DNA of 64,000 bases from Macrococcus lamae (GCF_004359545.1 NZ_SCWB01000006.1:1-64000); one strand, 5' to 3'. Counted from the stretch's first letter, positions 31,632-41,362 are shown. The notes: generated by a model from the letters alone, not told the origin. Numbers and translations: made by a program.

Positions 31632-33089
31632 TTATTCCACGTCCTCTACTTTGCTAGATACTTCGTGTATCTTATCATTTTTATTGTTCCAGCAAGCTGT
31701 ACTTAAATCGACAGGGTACTCCTGAGGATTTAAATAACGCTTCGTCTCTTCCCAGATTAATTCCAGGTTGTCCTGATGATATGCTGCTATTTCTTCAAGG
31801 TCCGGTGTCGTGTAGACAAGTTCACCTTCTTTAAAGATATCAACGTGCAAATCTTTTGCTGTAAAATTCTTTACCCGTTTTTTCTTGTAAGTAAAGATAG
31901 GATGGAACATGTTTAATTCTTTTTCTGAAGCAGGGTCTTCGTGGTCAAGTGTGATGTAGTCTCCTTCAGATTTCCCGGTTTTATTGTTAATAATCCGGTA
32001 GACATTCTTCTTGCCAGGCGTTGTCACTTTTTCTGCGTTATTGGAAATTTTGATGCGGTCCTGAAGTACACCATTTTCATCAGCAATGGCAACGAGTTTG
32101 TATACGGCTCCAAGTGCAGGCTGGTCGTAAGCAGTAATCAGTTTCGTTCCGATTCCCCATGCCGTTACTTTGCTGCCCTGCTGTTTCAGACTGATGATGG
32201 TTTCTTCGTCCAGATCATTCGATGCAAAGATTTTAGCGTCCGGAAATCCCGCTTCGTCGAGCATTTTACGTGCCTCTTTTGACAGGTAGCTTAAGTCTCC
32301 TGAATCAAGACGGATACCGACAAAGTTAATCGTGTCTCCTAATTCTTTCGCGACACGTATGGCATTAGGAACACCGCTTTTTAACGTATGGAATGTGTCA
32401 ACAAGGAATACGCAGTCTTTATGACGTTCCGCATACTTTTTAAAAGCGATATACTCATCATCATATGCTTGGACCATCGCATGGGCATGAGTTCCTGAGA
32501 TTGGAATACCGAATAACTTTCCTGCGCGGACATTGCTTGTTGAATCGAACCCGGCAATATAGGCTGCACGGGCTCCCCAGATTGCCGCGTCCATTTCCTG
32601 AGCGCGTCTCGTTCCGAATTCCATTAGAATTTCGTCTTTTACCACTTGTTTGATGCGACTTGCTTTAGTGGCAATCAACGTCTGGAAATTGACGATATTC
32701 AAAACGGCAGTTTCAATCAGCTGCGCCTGTATAAGCGGTGCTTCCACACGTAGCAGTGGTTCGTTATTGAAACAGATCTCTCCTTCACGCATGGACCGGA
32801 TATTACCAGTAAAACGAAGTTCTTTCAAGTAAGACAGGTAATCTTCCTGGTAACCCTGCTCTCTCAAATAATCAATATCTGATTCTGAGAACTTCAGACG
32901 TTTGATGTATTCAATAATACGTTCAAGACCAGCAAATACAGCGTAACCTGAATCAAACGGCATACTGCGGAAATACACGTCAAATACTGCTGTATTTTCA
33001 TGTATGCCATCAAACCAGTAAGTCTCTCCCATATTAATCTGATATAAATCGGTGTGAAGCATTAAACTATCGTCTTCTCTTAGAAACAT
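31632..33089 (-). CDS. pncB: Nicotinate phosphoribosyltransferase
   Basis: The 485-residue enzyme joins nicotinate to PRPP, forming nicotinate mononucleotide. Family stretches include LMLHTDLYQINMGETYW, EFGTRRAQEMDAAIWGARAA, SGTHAHAMVQAY with the catalytic His, RLDSGDL and SNDLDE. GAGGGA precedes the ATG. First gene of the pncB-nadE operon, divergent from an MFS transporter and close to nos, an order shared with staphylococci. Confidence 0.95.
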   Translation of the reverse strand: MFLREDDSLMLHTDLYQINMGETYWFDGIHENTAVFDVYFRSMPFDSGYAVFAGLERIIEYIKRLKFSESDIDYLREQGYQEDYLSYLKELRFTGNIRSMREGEICFNNEPLLRVEAPLIQAQLIETAVLNIVNFQTLIATKASRIKQVVKDEILMEFGTRRAQEMDAAIWGARAAYIAGFDSTSNVRAGKLFGIPISGTHAHAMVQAYDDEYIAFKKYAERHKDCVFLVDTFHTLKSGVPNAIRVAKELGDTINFVGIRLDSGDLSYLSKEARKMLDEAGFPDAKIFASNDLDEETIISLKQQGSKVTAWGIGTKLITAYDQPALGAVYKLVAIADENGVLQDRIKISNNAEKVTTPGKKNVYRIINNKTGKSEGDYITLDHEDPASEKELNMFHPIFTYKKKRVKNFTAKDLHVDIFKEGELVYTTPDLEEIAAYHQDNLELIWEETKRYLNPQEYPVDLSTACWNNKNDKIHEVSSKVEDVE

Positions 33090-33200
33090 TCCAATCCCTC
33101 ATTTACATTTGATGTATTTAGTTTATCATAACTCAATTATATTCAAAATCTAGTGAAATCAATGCTAAACTATAGCTAATAATAGAAAATGGAGCACTAT

Positions 33201-34367
33201 ATGGAACAGAAAAAACTAATTACCATACTCACAATCATTGTTTCTATTTCCGGATTATCTCAAGGAATGCTGTTACCATTGATTGCTTATATATTTGAAC
33301 AGAACAACGTACCAAGCCACATCAACGGGCTGCATGCGACATCTCTCTATATTGGAATCTTTGCTTCTTCTTTGTTTCTGGAGCAGGTTCTCAGGAAGAT
33401 TGGCTATAGAACATTGATTGTCTGCGGCGGATTACTCGTCTTCCTGTCTCTCGTTCTATTTCCTGTTTCCGATTCGATGACGCTTTGGTTTATTCTGCGG
33501 CTGATCGTCGGAATCGGGGATAATGCCCTGCACTTTTCCACTCAGTCCTGGCTGACAGAAATCATTCCTAGACAGAAGCTCGGTAAAACAATGGCTGTCT
33601 ATGGCCTTAGTTTTTCGCTGGGTTTTATGCTTGGACCTGTACTTGCCAAGCTAATTGAATACAATGCGGCATTACCGTTTTTGGTCAGTGCAGCGATGAC
33701 GTTATGCGCTTTCCTGCTCGTTCTGACATTGAAAAACAGTTTCCCACTATCAGATCAGCAGACCATCTCCTTGAAATCAACCGTCAGTAATTTCGGCCGG
33801 GTCATTAAAATATCATGGATTGCTTTGATGTTTCCTTTGACGTTCGGCGTCATCGAAAGTACACTGAACAGCAATTTCCCTGTCTTCGCTCTCAAGAATC
33901 AGCTTGAGCTTGATGATATTACGTGGATTCTACCAGCCTTCAGCTTAGGATCCATTCTGTTCCAGGTACCGATTGGCGGGCTGACGGACAGATATAAGCG
34001 GAGTCATGTCATGGCTGGGTTAACACTTCTTGGAGGATTAGCGTTTATGTCCGCGGATTTTTTCGTTACCAGCAGATGGAGCTTGATGCTGATATTCTTT
34101 ATCACCGGTATATTTGTAGGTTCCCTCTATTCATTAGGCGTCAGCTATATGGCAGATATTACACCAGGCGCACTGCTGCCTGCCGGTAATCTGATGTGCG
34201 GCATCTCCTTCAGCATTGGTAGTATCGCAGGACCAGTTATCGGCGGAATGACGATTCATTACTCGCATAACCATTTTTATTTTATTTTTATCAGCTTATT
34301 GATTCTGTTGACCAGTTTAGCGACATTCATTTATATCAGTAAAGCACCAGACGAGATTGCACCGTGA
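33201..34367 (+). CDS. MFS transporter
   Basis: A 388-residue major facilitator protein with 12 predicted helices and the family loop motif in PIGGLTDRYKRSH between helices 8 and 9. It resembles small-molecule or multidrug exporters, but the substrate is open. ATG 33201 is preferred over one 12 bases upstream because GGAG lies between them. It may be co-transcribed with the aminotransferase 57 bases downstream. Confidence 0.85.
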   Translation: MEQKKLITILTIIVSISGLSQGMLLPLIAYIFEQNNVPSHINGLHATSLYIGIFASSLFLEQVLRKIGYRTLIVCGGLLVFLSLVLFPVSDSMTLWFILRLIVGIGDNALHFSTQSWLTEIIPRQKLGKTMAVYGLSFSLGFMLGPVLAKLIEYNAALPFLVSAAMTLCAFLLVLTLKNSFPLSDQQTISLKSTVSNFGRVIKISWIALMFPLTFGVIESTLNSNFPVFALKNQLELDDITWILPAFSLGSILFQVPIGGLTDRYKRSHVMAGLTLLGGLAFMSADFFVTSRWSLMLIFFITGIFVGSLYSLGVSYMADITPGALLPAGNLMCGISFSIGSIAGPVIGGMTIHYSHNHFYFIFISLLILLTSLATFIYISKAPDEIAP

Positions 34368-34424
34368 TAATTCACATGGTATATTAATTTTCAAATCATT
34401 TTGTACGCTGAAAGGGTGGCCGCG

Positions 34425-35441
34425 ATGATCAGAATCAATAAAAATGAAAGTCCAATCCGTGCATTTTCAGACGATACTTTAAAGGAGATCGTTCTGAAAT
34501 CCAGATTTTTTGAATATCCGGATGAAGAATATGATGAATTCATACAGGCTTATGCAGACTATAACGGTTTTAATAAAAATCAGCTGTCCGCGGCGAATGG
34601 CTCTGATGAGTGGATACAAAAATGCATGATTGCACTTGGCAGTGGATCCGTGCTCACAATCAATCCTGATTTTTTTATGTATACTGACTATGCGGCTCAA
34701 ATAAAACGGTCGATTCATTACGTCAACTGTAAAGAAGATTTCACTTTTAATCTGACTGACATTTTATCAGCAATGGATGAACTGCAGCCGTCATTTTTCA
34801 TACTGAGTCAGCCTAACAATCCGACAGGTGTACTGTTCAGCGATGAATTTATCCAGCAGTGCAGTGATAAAATGCAATCAATCGGTGGTTATATTGTACT
34901 CGACGAAGCTTATATTGAATTCAGCGAATCTTACAAAGTGCCAAAAGGCAGACATGTCATTCAAATGCGTACGATGAGTAAGATTTATGGTTTTGCCGGA
35001 CTCCGCATTGGTATTGTTATTTCTCACCCTGACACTATTAAGCTGCTGAACAGCATCCAGCACCCTTATCCAATCAATACACTTAGTCTGCAGCTAGCGA
35101 CACATTTGTTAAAAGATAAGCCGCATCTTGACGAGTTCTTCAGTTATCAGCGCGCGCGGGCAGCACAACTTCATGCTATATTTCTGCAGCAGTCAGATGT
35201 GATTAACGTCATTCCGTCCCATACTAATTTCATCATGACGTATGGTAAGAATGCGTTGTCGCTCGGACGCTATATTGAGGCACGAGGGTTTCTGCCGAGA
35301 ACTTATCCAAATAATGACACCTTGAAGGAAGTCGTCCGTTATTCCATTGCTACAGAAGATAACCTCAATCATCTGGCAGAGATCACCGCAGACTGGCGTG
35401 CTGAATATGACCATTCAATCCAGTCAAAGTTAAAAAAATAG
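34425..35441 (+). CDS. HisC-like aminotransferase
   Basis: A 338-residue class I/II PLP enzyme of the histidinol-phosphate aminotransferase group. Visible are NKNESP at the N-terminus, NGSDEWIQ, SQPNNPTGVLF, the cofactor Asp in IVLDEAYIEF and the Schiff-base Lys in TMSKIYGFAGLRIG. There are no other his genes here, so the substrate could be an aromatic amino acid instead. ATG 34425 has AAAGGGTGG upstream; the frame extends to 34401 without support. It lies between an MFS gene and nos. Confidence 0.85.
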   Translation: MIRINKNESPIRAFSDDTLKEIVLKSRFFEYPDEEYDEFIQAYADYNGFNKNQLSAANGSDEWIQKCMIALGSGSVLTINPDFFMYTDYAAQIKRSIHYVNCKEDFTFNLTDILSAMDELQPSFFILSQPNNPTGVLFSDEFIQQCSDKMQSIGGYIVLDEAYIEFSESYKVPKGRHVIQMRTMSKIYGFAGLRIGIVISHPDTIKLLNSIQHPYPINTLSLQLATHLLKDKPHLDEFFSYQRARAAQLHAIFLQQSDVINVIPSHTNFIMTYGKNALSLGRYIEARGFLPRTYPNNDTLKEVVRYSIATEDNLNHLAEITADWRAEYDHSIQSKLKK

Positions 35442-35503
35442 TAACAAATCTCAAGTCCCTCTCAGTTTTCTTCATGCTATGATGAAAAAAGAGGTGATTT
35501 TTT

Positions 35504-36547
35504 TTGTACGAAGAAGCTGTCGAATTCATTAATGTGATGCATCATGAACTGGGTATCAGCGAGGAGATTACAGCAGAGCGATTAAGCCGCATCAAGACCG
35601 CAATCGATACAACTGGAACGTATCACCATACATCTGAAGAGCTGGAATATGGTGCGAAAGTCGCATGGCGTAACAGCAATCGATGCATTGGGAGACTGTT
35701 CTGGGATAAGCTCCACGTACTGGACAGAAGACATCTGACTAATGAAGATGAACTGCTGGGCGCAGTGGTTCATCACATTAAATATGCGACTAACAACGGA
35801 AAAATTAGACCAACCATTACGATATTTCCTCAAGGAACATCAATCGAGGCACCATTCATTATCGTCAATGATCAGCTTGTAAGATACACTGACGATCCAA
35901 TTGCAGCTAAGTTAAAGCAGCAAATTGAACAAGTGTCATCTATTCGCTCAAAGATTTTGCCGCTCCTCTATCAATTCAATCAGCAAATAAAAACATTTCA
36001 CATCCCGGAAGAACTTATTATGGAAGTGCCGCTTATTCATCCGTCATGTCCTGCATTCTCAAATCTCGGATTAACATGGTATGCCGTACCGATGATTTCC
36101 TCGATGAACCTTAAAATCGGTGGCATTACTTATTCGTGTGCACCTTTCAACGGCTGGTACATGGAGTCAGAAATTGCGAGCCGTAATATGCTAGACAGCT
36201 ACAGATATGACTTGCTGGAACCTATAGCTGATGCGTTCAATTTCGACCGTTCGTCGACGACGACATACTGGCGTGACAGAACACTGATCGAACTGAACTA
36301 TGTCGTCTACCATTCTTTTAAAGCAGCAGGCGTGTCGATTGTCGATCATCACACAGCAAGCAGACAATTTGAGAAGTTCGAGCAGAATGAAAGAGAAGCT
36401 GGACGCTCTGTCACTGGTGACTGGACATGGCTCATCCCTCCGATATCACCGTCCCTTGTTCATAACTTCCATAAAGGATATGACAACACGTATAACAATC
36501 CGAATTTCTACCATCGAAAGTGTCCGTTTCTCAGCAATAAGCAGTAA
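35504..36547 (+). CDS. nos: Nitric oxide synthase oxygenase
   Basis: A bacterial NOS of 347 residues without reductase domain. It oxidises arginine to citrulline and NO using electrons from a separate reductase. The haem thiolate is Cys61 in WRNSNRCIGR. The arginine-binding segment includes FNGWYMESEIASRN with the Glu, and WTWLIPPISPSLVHNFH is the C-terminal pterin/haem region. The start is TTG at 35504 after GAGGTG and a run of eight T. In staphylococci NO production protects against oxidative stress and tunes respiration. Confidence 0.96.
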   Translation: MYEEAVEFINVMHHELGISEEITAERLSRIKTAIDTTGTYHHTSEELEYGAKVAWRNSNRCIGRLFWDKLHVLDRRHLTNEDELLGAVVHHIKYATNNGKIRPTITIFPQGTSIEAPFIIVNDQLVRYTDDPIAAKLKQQIEQVSSIRSKILPLLYQFNQQIKTFHIPEELIMEVPLIHPSCPAFSNLGLTWYAVPMISSMNLKIGGITYSCAPFNGWYMESEIASRNMLDSYRYDLLEPIADAFNFDRSSTTTYWRDRTLIELNYVVYHSFKAAGVSIVDHHTASRQFEKFEQNEREAGRSVTGDWTWLIPPISPSLVHNFHKGYDNTYNNPNFYHRKCPFLSNKQ

Positions 36548-36573
36548 ATGCCTGTCCGATATTGGACAGGCAT
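36543..36573. terminator. Bidirectional terminator after nos
   Basis: AAATGCCTGTCC-GATATT-GGACAGGCATTT, a 12-bp perfect stem between nos and the convergent beta-helix gene. Confidence 0.85.
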
Positions 36574-36577
36574 TTCG

Positions 36578-37717
36578 CTATTTCTCACCCTTATTTTCTT
36601 CCTTGGTCATCAGTTCATCATAAAAATTCTCTACTTCTTCTCTTTTCACTTTCTTCAGATGGCTGTTCTTTGCACAGACGACTCCGCTTGCAGACCCTAT
36701 CTTCACGCGACAGCTTTCGTCTTCGCTGAAAGTATTATTGATGATATAAATATCTTTGTTCTTCACACCTTCAAAGCTCTGGAACAAAATTGAATACTTT
36801 GAATTGATGGAATGAAAATGATTGTTATCAATCATCGTCATCTCTCCCGCCTGCACGCCGCGGTCAATACCTGACAAGTCATACGAATACTTTCCCTGCT
36901 TGACCGCAAGGTATCTTACACCACCTTCGCAGTCGTTAAACGTATTACCAGTAATGCGCAGCACTTTGCTTTTCAGAAATGTCAGTGCATAGTCTCCCAT
37001 CCGGTCAAATGTATTATTTTCAATGAAAATGTTTTCGTAATAGATTTCATAGCTGCTCGCATGTGAGCCGATTGCTCTGTTCCATGGCTTCATCATCGGT
37101 TCATCAGAATTTCCGAAGTAACAGCCTGAGATAATAACATTTTTCGTCGGTGTACCATCGTATTCACCGAACTTAGGAAATGAATCTTTCAGCTGCAAAT
37201 CTATTTGCACTGCTTCAGAAAATGCTCGCATGCCAGTGTCATCACGGAACCCAAGAAATTTACAATCCCGCACTTCAAAGCCATCGATTCCACATGCATC
37301 AATCGCATGACCCTGGACGACATTTTTAAAAGTGACATTTTCAATCATAATTTCTCTCGCATGACCGAGTGACATGATACTATTATTAAAGTTCAACACA
37401 TGCCCGTACTGATCAAATGTTCCGCCTCTGATGGTGATATGACCGTTACCGTCGTAGCCTTTATAGCCCGGTTTTGTGCCATTTTTCAGCATCGCAAACG
37501 GACTCATGCGACGGAGCACAGCTTGTTCATGAAGTACTAGTGTCGTATGAGCATAGATAACCAGCTCTTTACCGATATAGTAAGTACCCGCCGGCACATA
37601 AACTTCTACCGGTCCTTTTTTTGCTTCATTCAGCGCATGCTGTATTCCTATTGTATCGAATAAGACATTCCGTCCTTGCGCACCATAATTTTTTACGTTG
37701 ATTTGATTTTTTGTCAC
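36578..37717 (-). CDS. Right-handed beta-helix (pectate lyase/GH28-like) protein
   Basis: The 379-residue protein starts with NVKNYGAQGRNVLFDTIGIQHAL and VPAGTYYIG, the entry segment of pectate-lyase-3/GH28-related beta-helices. Repeated coils such as ITIRGGTF, IMIENVTFKNV, FEVRDCKFLGF, NVIISGCYFG, IFIENNTFDRM, LRITGNTFNDC and YIINNTFSE follow. The fold suggests polysaccharide binding or cleavage. There is no signal peptide, so the protein appears cytoplasmic, or is released in some other way. It is a single gene, convergent with nos. Confidence 0.8.
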   Translation of the reverse strand: MTKNQINVKNYGAQGRNVLFDTIGIQHALNEAKKGPVEVYVPAGTYYIGKELVIYAHTTLVLHEQAVLRRMSPFAMLKNGTKPGYKGYDGNGHITIRGGTFDQYGHVLNFNNSIMSLGHAREIMIENVTFKNVVQGHAIDACGIDGFEVRDCKFLGFRDDTGMRAFSEAVQIDLQLKDSFPKFGEYDGTPTKNVIISGCYFGNSDEPMMKPWNRAIGSHASSYEIYYENIFIENNTFDRMGDYALTFLKSKVLRITGNTFNDCEGGVRYLAVKQGKYSYDLSGIDRGVQAGEMTMIDNNHFHSINSKYSILFQSFEGVKNKDIYIINNTFSEDESCRVKIGSASGVVCAKNSHLKKVKREEVENFYDELMTKEENKGEK

Positions 37718-37790
37718 GTTTTACACCTACATATCCTCTATAATGAAATTAACACGATTGTTATATTATACCCTGTTGGAGGCTGATTAG

Positions 37791-38348
37791 ATGAAAAAAG
37801 CTCTGCTTATCATTGATTATTCTTATGACTTTGTTGCTGATGATGGCAGACTGACCTGCGGAAAGCCGGGTCAGTCTATTGAAGATGCCATTGCTGCTAA
37901 GTTCAATGATTACATTGCAGCAAAGCTACCGGTTTTCATTATGATGGACTTGCATCATAATGATGATTACTATCACCCTGAGACAAAATTGTTCCCACCC
38001 CATAACATTGAAGGGACACATGGCCGTGAGCTTTATGGAAAAGTAAAACAAGTTTATGCCCTAAATGAAGATAATCCTCTTGTCATATGGATTGATAAAA
38101 CTCGCTACAGTGCATTTGCTGGTACTAATCTGCATCAATTGCTTGCTGAACGGCATATTCAATCGATTGAACTTACGGGGGTATGTACTGATATTTGTGT
38201 TTTCCACACTGCTGTTGACGGCTATAACTTGGGTTATGATATGACCGTCGATGCATCCGCTGTACAGTCATTCAACAGTGAAGGACACCGCTACGCGCTC
38301 TCTCACTTCAAGAACACACTCGGCATGACGGTTCATAGTGAATCATGA
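37791..38348 (+). CDS. Nicotinamidase-like cysteine hydrolase (isochorismatase family)
   Basis: A 185-residue isochorismatase-fold hydrolase. The catalytic triad is Asp9 in IIDYSYDFV, Lys103 in DKTRYSAF and Cys136 in GVCTDICV. Asp53 and His55 in MDLHHND are the likely metal ligands. The pattern matches staphylococcal nicotinamidase (PncA), which turns nicotinamide into nicotinate for PncB. The presence of pncB and nadE about 5 kb away supports that role. GTTGGAGG precedes the ATG. Confidence 0.85.
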   Translation: MKKALLIIDYSYDFVADDGRLTCGKPGQSIEDAIAAKFNDYIAAKLPVFIMMDLHHNDDYYHPETKLFPPHNIEGTHGRELYGKVKQVYALNEDNPLVIWIDKTRYSAFAGTNLHQLLAERHIQSIELTGVCTDICVFHTAVDGYNLGYDMTVDASAVQSFNSEGHRYALSHFKNTLGMTVHSES

Positions 38349-38388
38349 TAAACTATAATTATCTTTTTAAAGGAGTAGGAGAAGAACT

Positions 38389-39309
38389 ATGACTAAAATT
38401 TTGACTTTCGGACATCAAAATCCCGATACAGATACGATTACATCGGCTCTTGTCATGCAGGACCTGCAGCAGCAGGCTGGTAAAGACGTTGAGGCGGTAA
38501 GGCTCGGTGAAATCAATGGAGAAACTGCATTCGCTTTGGAACAGTTTAAAGTAGCAGCACCTCGTTTAATCGATAAAATTGACGGTGAACAGGTGATTTT
38601 AGTTGATCATAACGAATTTCAGCAATCTGCCCCGGGTATTGAAACAGCGACAGTACTGATGGTTGTTGACCATCACCGTATCTCAAACTTCGAAACGTCT
38701 GCACCATTATACTACCGTGCAGAACCAGTCGGCTGTACAGCAACGATTCTAAACAAAATGTACAAAGAGAATAATCTTGAGGTTAAACCTGAAATTGCCG
38801 GGTTGATGTTATCAGCGATTATTTCTGATACGCTGCTGTTTAAATCACCGACCTGTACAGAAGAAGATATTCAGGCAGCAGAGGAGCTTGAACAGATTGC
38901 CGGCATCAATAAAGAATCCTATGGTCTCGACATGTTAAAAGCCGGTGCTTCTACTGCAGATAAATCTGCTGAAGAACTGTTGAACATCGATGCAAAATCC
39001 TTCTCTATGGGAGAAAAAGAGGTTCGTGTCGCGCAGGTCAATACAGTTGATATTGACGAAGTGTTCGCTCGTCAGGAAGAAATTGAAAATGCCATCAATG
39101 CAGAAACAGCTCAAAACGGCTATGACTTATTTGTGTTAGTCGTGACAGACATCATCAATTCAGACTCAAAAGTATTGGCACTCGGTCAGCATCAGGCGGC
39201 AGTTGAGAAAGCATTCAACGTTGCTCTTGATAAAAATACTGCGATTCTTAAAGGTGTTGTTTCCCGTAAGAAGCAGGTCGTTCCGCAGCTGACTGACGTA
39301 TTGTCATAA
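38389..39309 (+). CDS. ppaC: Manganese-dependent inorganic pyrophosphatase
   Basis: A 306-residue family II (DHH) pyrophosphatase. Motifs are [27 protein letters not shown] and the C-terminal DHHA2 domain ending in [10 protein letters not shown]. It hydrolyses diphosphate made in biosynthesis, driving those reactions forward. AAGGAGTAGGAG stands before the ATG. It is followed 17 bases later by the small GNAT gene, as in staphylococci. Confidence 0.97.
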   Translation: MTKILTFGHQNPDTDTITSALVMQDLQQQAGKDVEAVRLGEINGETAFALEQFKVAAPRLIDKIDGEQVILVDHNEFQQSAPGIETATVLMVVDHHRISNFETSAPLYYRAEPVGCTATILNKMYKENNLEVKPEIAGLMLSAIISDTLLFKSPTCTEEDIQAAEELEQIAGINKESYGLDMLKAGASTADKSAEELLNIDAKSFSMGEKEVRVAQVNTVDIDEVFARQEEIENAINAETAQNGYDLFVLVVTDIINSDSKVLALGQHQAAVEKAFNVALDKNTAILKGVVSRKKQVVPQLTDVLS

Positions 39310-39325
39310 TCAGGAGGTCATCTTA

Positions 39326-39595
39326 ATGGAAATCAAACAAGGCGAAAATCGCTTCTTTATCGGTGAAGGTTCGGCATTTAAAGCAGAAATTACTTTTATC
39401 CAGCAGAATGATACATTAGTGATCGACCATACATTTGTTGATCCGTCTCTACGCGGTGAAGGAATTGCCAAGCAGCTCGTCAACAAAGTTGTAGATTACG
39501 CACGTCAGGAAAACAAGAAGATTCTTCCTGTATGTTCTTATGCCCGTGTGGTAATGGAACGCGATAAATCAATGCATGACGTACTAAAAAAATAA
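39326..39595 (+). CDS. Small GNAT-fold N-acetyltransferase (YjdJ-like)
   Basis: Eighty-nine residues of the compact GNAT subgroup: TFVDPSLRGEGIAKQLVNKVVDYARQ is the acetyl-CoA binding segment and ILPVCSYARVVMER the characteristic C-terminal Cys motif. The substrate is unknown. AGGAGG precedes the ATG. Same order after ppaC as in staphylococci, so probably one operon. Confidence 0.9.
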   Translation: MEIKQGENRFFIGEGSAFKAEITFIQQNDTLVIDHTFVDPSLRGEGIAKQLVNKVVDYARQENKKILPVCSYARVVMERDKSMHDVLKK

Positions 39596-39599
39596 TTAC

Positions 39600-39633
39600 A
39601 CATAAAGAGGACCGGCTGATGTCGGTCCTCTTT
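39600..39633. terminator. Terminator after ppaC operon
   Basis: AAAGAGGACCG-GCTGATGT-CGGTCCTCTTT, an 11-bp stem between convergent operons. Confidence 0.85.
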
Positions 39634-39653
39634 GTCTGTAACTTTTAGAATTT

Positions 39654-39965
39654 TTATACTAGCTTCAGGCCAGCAATTGAAATAATGATTAATGTGATTA
39701 ATATGATTTTCTGTATGCTGACCTTCTCCCCGAAGAAGAGCATGCCGATGACCACACTGCCCATCGCGCCAATTCCGGTCCACACACCATAGGCAGTGCC
39801 CAGTGGAATATCCTTAATAGCAAGCGATAATAGAAACAGACTTGCGAGACTCAGCAGAAACCAGATGACACTCCACTTCTTGTTTTTAAAGCTTTCACTG
39901 TTCTTAAGTGCAATGACCATCAGCACTTCCATTATACCGGCACCAATTAATATGACCCAGCTCAT
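39654..39965 (-). CDS. SMR-family transporter subunit
   Basis: A 103-residue small multidrug resistance protein with four helices. Glu13 in IMEVLMVIALK is the conserved proton/substrate-coupling residue and GTAYGVWTGIGA the loop signature. It overlaps the second SMR gene by four bases. Such pairs often work as heterodimers, and the signature is close to the guanidinium-exporter (Gdx/SugE) type. No guanidine riboswitch is visible upstream, so the substrate is uncertain. Confidence 0.88.
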   Translation of the reverse strand: MSWVILIGAGIMEVLMVIALKNSESFKNKKWSVIWFLLSLASLFLLSLAIKDIPLGTAYGVWTGIGAMGSVVIGMLFFGEKVSIQKIILITLIIISIAGLKLV

Positions 39966-40303
39966 TCTGCCTCAGCTCCTTCCACCAGCTTCAGTCCGAT
40001 GATGGAACCGATTAATGTTATAAGGAACAATGCTTTTAACACGCTCATTCCTTCTGCCAGAAAGAAGTAGCCGTATAATACTGTACCTATTGCACCAATT
40101 CCCGTATAGATAGCATAAGCTGTACCGATTTCAAGACGTGATAGACTATAAGCAAAAAAGTAGAACGACACGGCCATTACGACCAGCGTAAAAACTGTCC
40201 ATGGTATATTCGTAAATCCATGCGCATATTTCAGTCCGACTGCCCACACTACTTCCATCAGCCCGCCAATGACTAAAAATAGCCATGCTTTATTGTTTCC
40301 CAA
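39962..40303 (-). CDS. SMR-family transporter subunit, partner
   Basis: A 113-residue SMR protein with Glu17 in LMEVVWAVGLKYAHGF and GTAYAIYTGIGA. EVVWAVGLKY resembles YkkC/SugE sequences. It is encoded first in the pair, 14 bases after the Gfo/Idh-type oxidoreductase and behind GGAGG, and overlaps its partner by four bases. The two differ in sequence, which fits an antiparallel heterodimer with fixed orientation of each subunit. Confidence 0.88.
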   Translation of the reverse strand: MGNNKAWLFLVIGGLMEVVWAVGLKYAHGFTNIPWTVFTLVVMAVSFYFFAYSLSRLEIGTAYAIYTGIGAIGTVLYGYFFLAEGMSVLKALFLITLIGSIIGLKLVEGAEAE

Positions 40304-40317
40304 CCTGTGACCTCCTG

Positions 40318-41277
40318 TTAAAATGACAGACCAAGCTGCTGTTTCACTGCTTCCACTACTCGTAATGTATCGAGACTTGTCTGTTCATTATTATTATTCA
40401 GCTGCATTGTACTGCATGCTTCAATAAAATTCGCTACTTCATATGACATAGGAGGAGCAGTATGTGTAAACTCATCCATACGCTCTCCCGCTCTGTTCAG
40501 CTTAACGATATGACTCGGTGCTGAAATCTTATCAATCGTGATAATTCCATTTTCTCCGATGATTTCTGACGGCAGATGGCTGTCTGCAATTTTACTGAAG
40601 CTGAGCACTGCTGTCATATCAGCATACTGACAGAGCACCGTCCCTTGTCCGTCCGCTCCTGTTGATAACTTTTCAGCGACTGCATGCAGCGTGTCCGGCA
40701 TACCGAACAGTTTGACGAGCGGCGCAATGGTGTAGACACCGAGATCCATCAATGCACCGTTACCAAGCTCAGGTTTGAAGGCATTTTCAATAATACCGTC
40801 CTTCAGCTTGTCATAGCGCGAGGAATACTGATTATAATGGAAGTTGACACGGCGGATTTTACCGATTTCACCAATCCATTGTTCCAGTCTTTTAAAGGCT
40901 TTAGATTCTGTTGACTTCATCGCTTCCATTAAGATGACACGGTTGTCACGTGCTGCCTGAAACATTAATTCTGCTGTTTCCACTGTCAATGTCAGCGGCT
41001 TTTCGCATAATACATGCTTGCCATGATTCATTGCATCCATTGACTGCTGTGCATGAAGCAAATTCGGTGTTGCAATGTAGACCGCTTCATATGAGTCGCT
41101 TTCCAGAAAAGCGCTCCAGTCATCAAAACGATGTTCAATGTTGTGTCTATCAGCGAACTGATCAGCTGTCGTGATTGCTCTTGAATACACTGCTGTCACT
41201 TCAAATCCTTGTACTGTCTGACCTGCCTCTATCATCCTGTCAGTAATCCAGTTCGTCCCTACTATTCCAAACTTCAT
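40318..41277 (-). CDS. Gfo/Idh/MocA-family oxidoreductase
   Basis: A 319-residue NAD(P)-dependent oxidoreductase. The N-terminal Rossmann domain starts FGIVGTNWITDRM, and the EKP motif is in HGKHVLCEKPLTLT. The C-terminal domain has FHYNQYSSRYDKLKDGIIEN and the LMDLGVYTIAPLVKLFG stretch. Sugars or polyols are the usual substrates of the family; this one cannot be specified. It is likely the first gene of an operon with the SMR pair. Confidence 0.88.
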   Translation of the reverse strand: MKFGIVGTNWITDRMIEAGQTVQGFEVTAVYSRAITTADQFADRHNIEHRFDDWSAFLESDSYEAVYIATPNLLHAQQSMDAMNHGKHVLCEKPLTLTVETAELMFQAARDNRVILMEAMKSTESKAFKRLEQWIGEIGKIRRVNFHYNQYSSRYDKLKDGIIENAFKPELGNGALMDLGVYTIAPLVKLFGMPDTLHAVAEKLSTGADGQGTVLCQYADMTAVLSFSKIADSHLPSEIIGENGIITIDKISAPSHIVKLNRAGERMDEFTHTAPPMSYEVANFIEACSTMQLNNNNEQTSLDTLRVVEAVKQQLGLSF

Positions 41278-41362
41278 ATCGTCACCTCTTCTTAAGCTGT
41301 ATTAATTTTAACATGTTTTAGTTTGATGTAAACTTAAGACAAACTTGAATGGAGTGAAGAAG

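Noticed and set aside
41278-41362. Guanidine (ykkC) riboswitch for the SMR operon
   Set aside because: The spacer upstream of the oxidoreductase is too short and shows none of the conserved ykkC motifs; the gap before the SMR genes is 14 bases.
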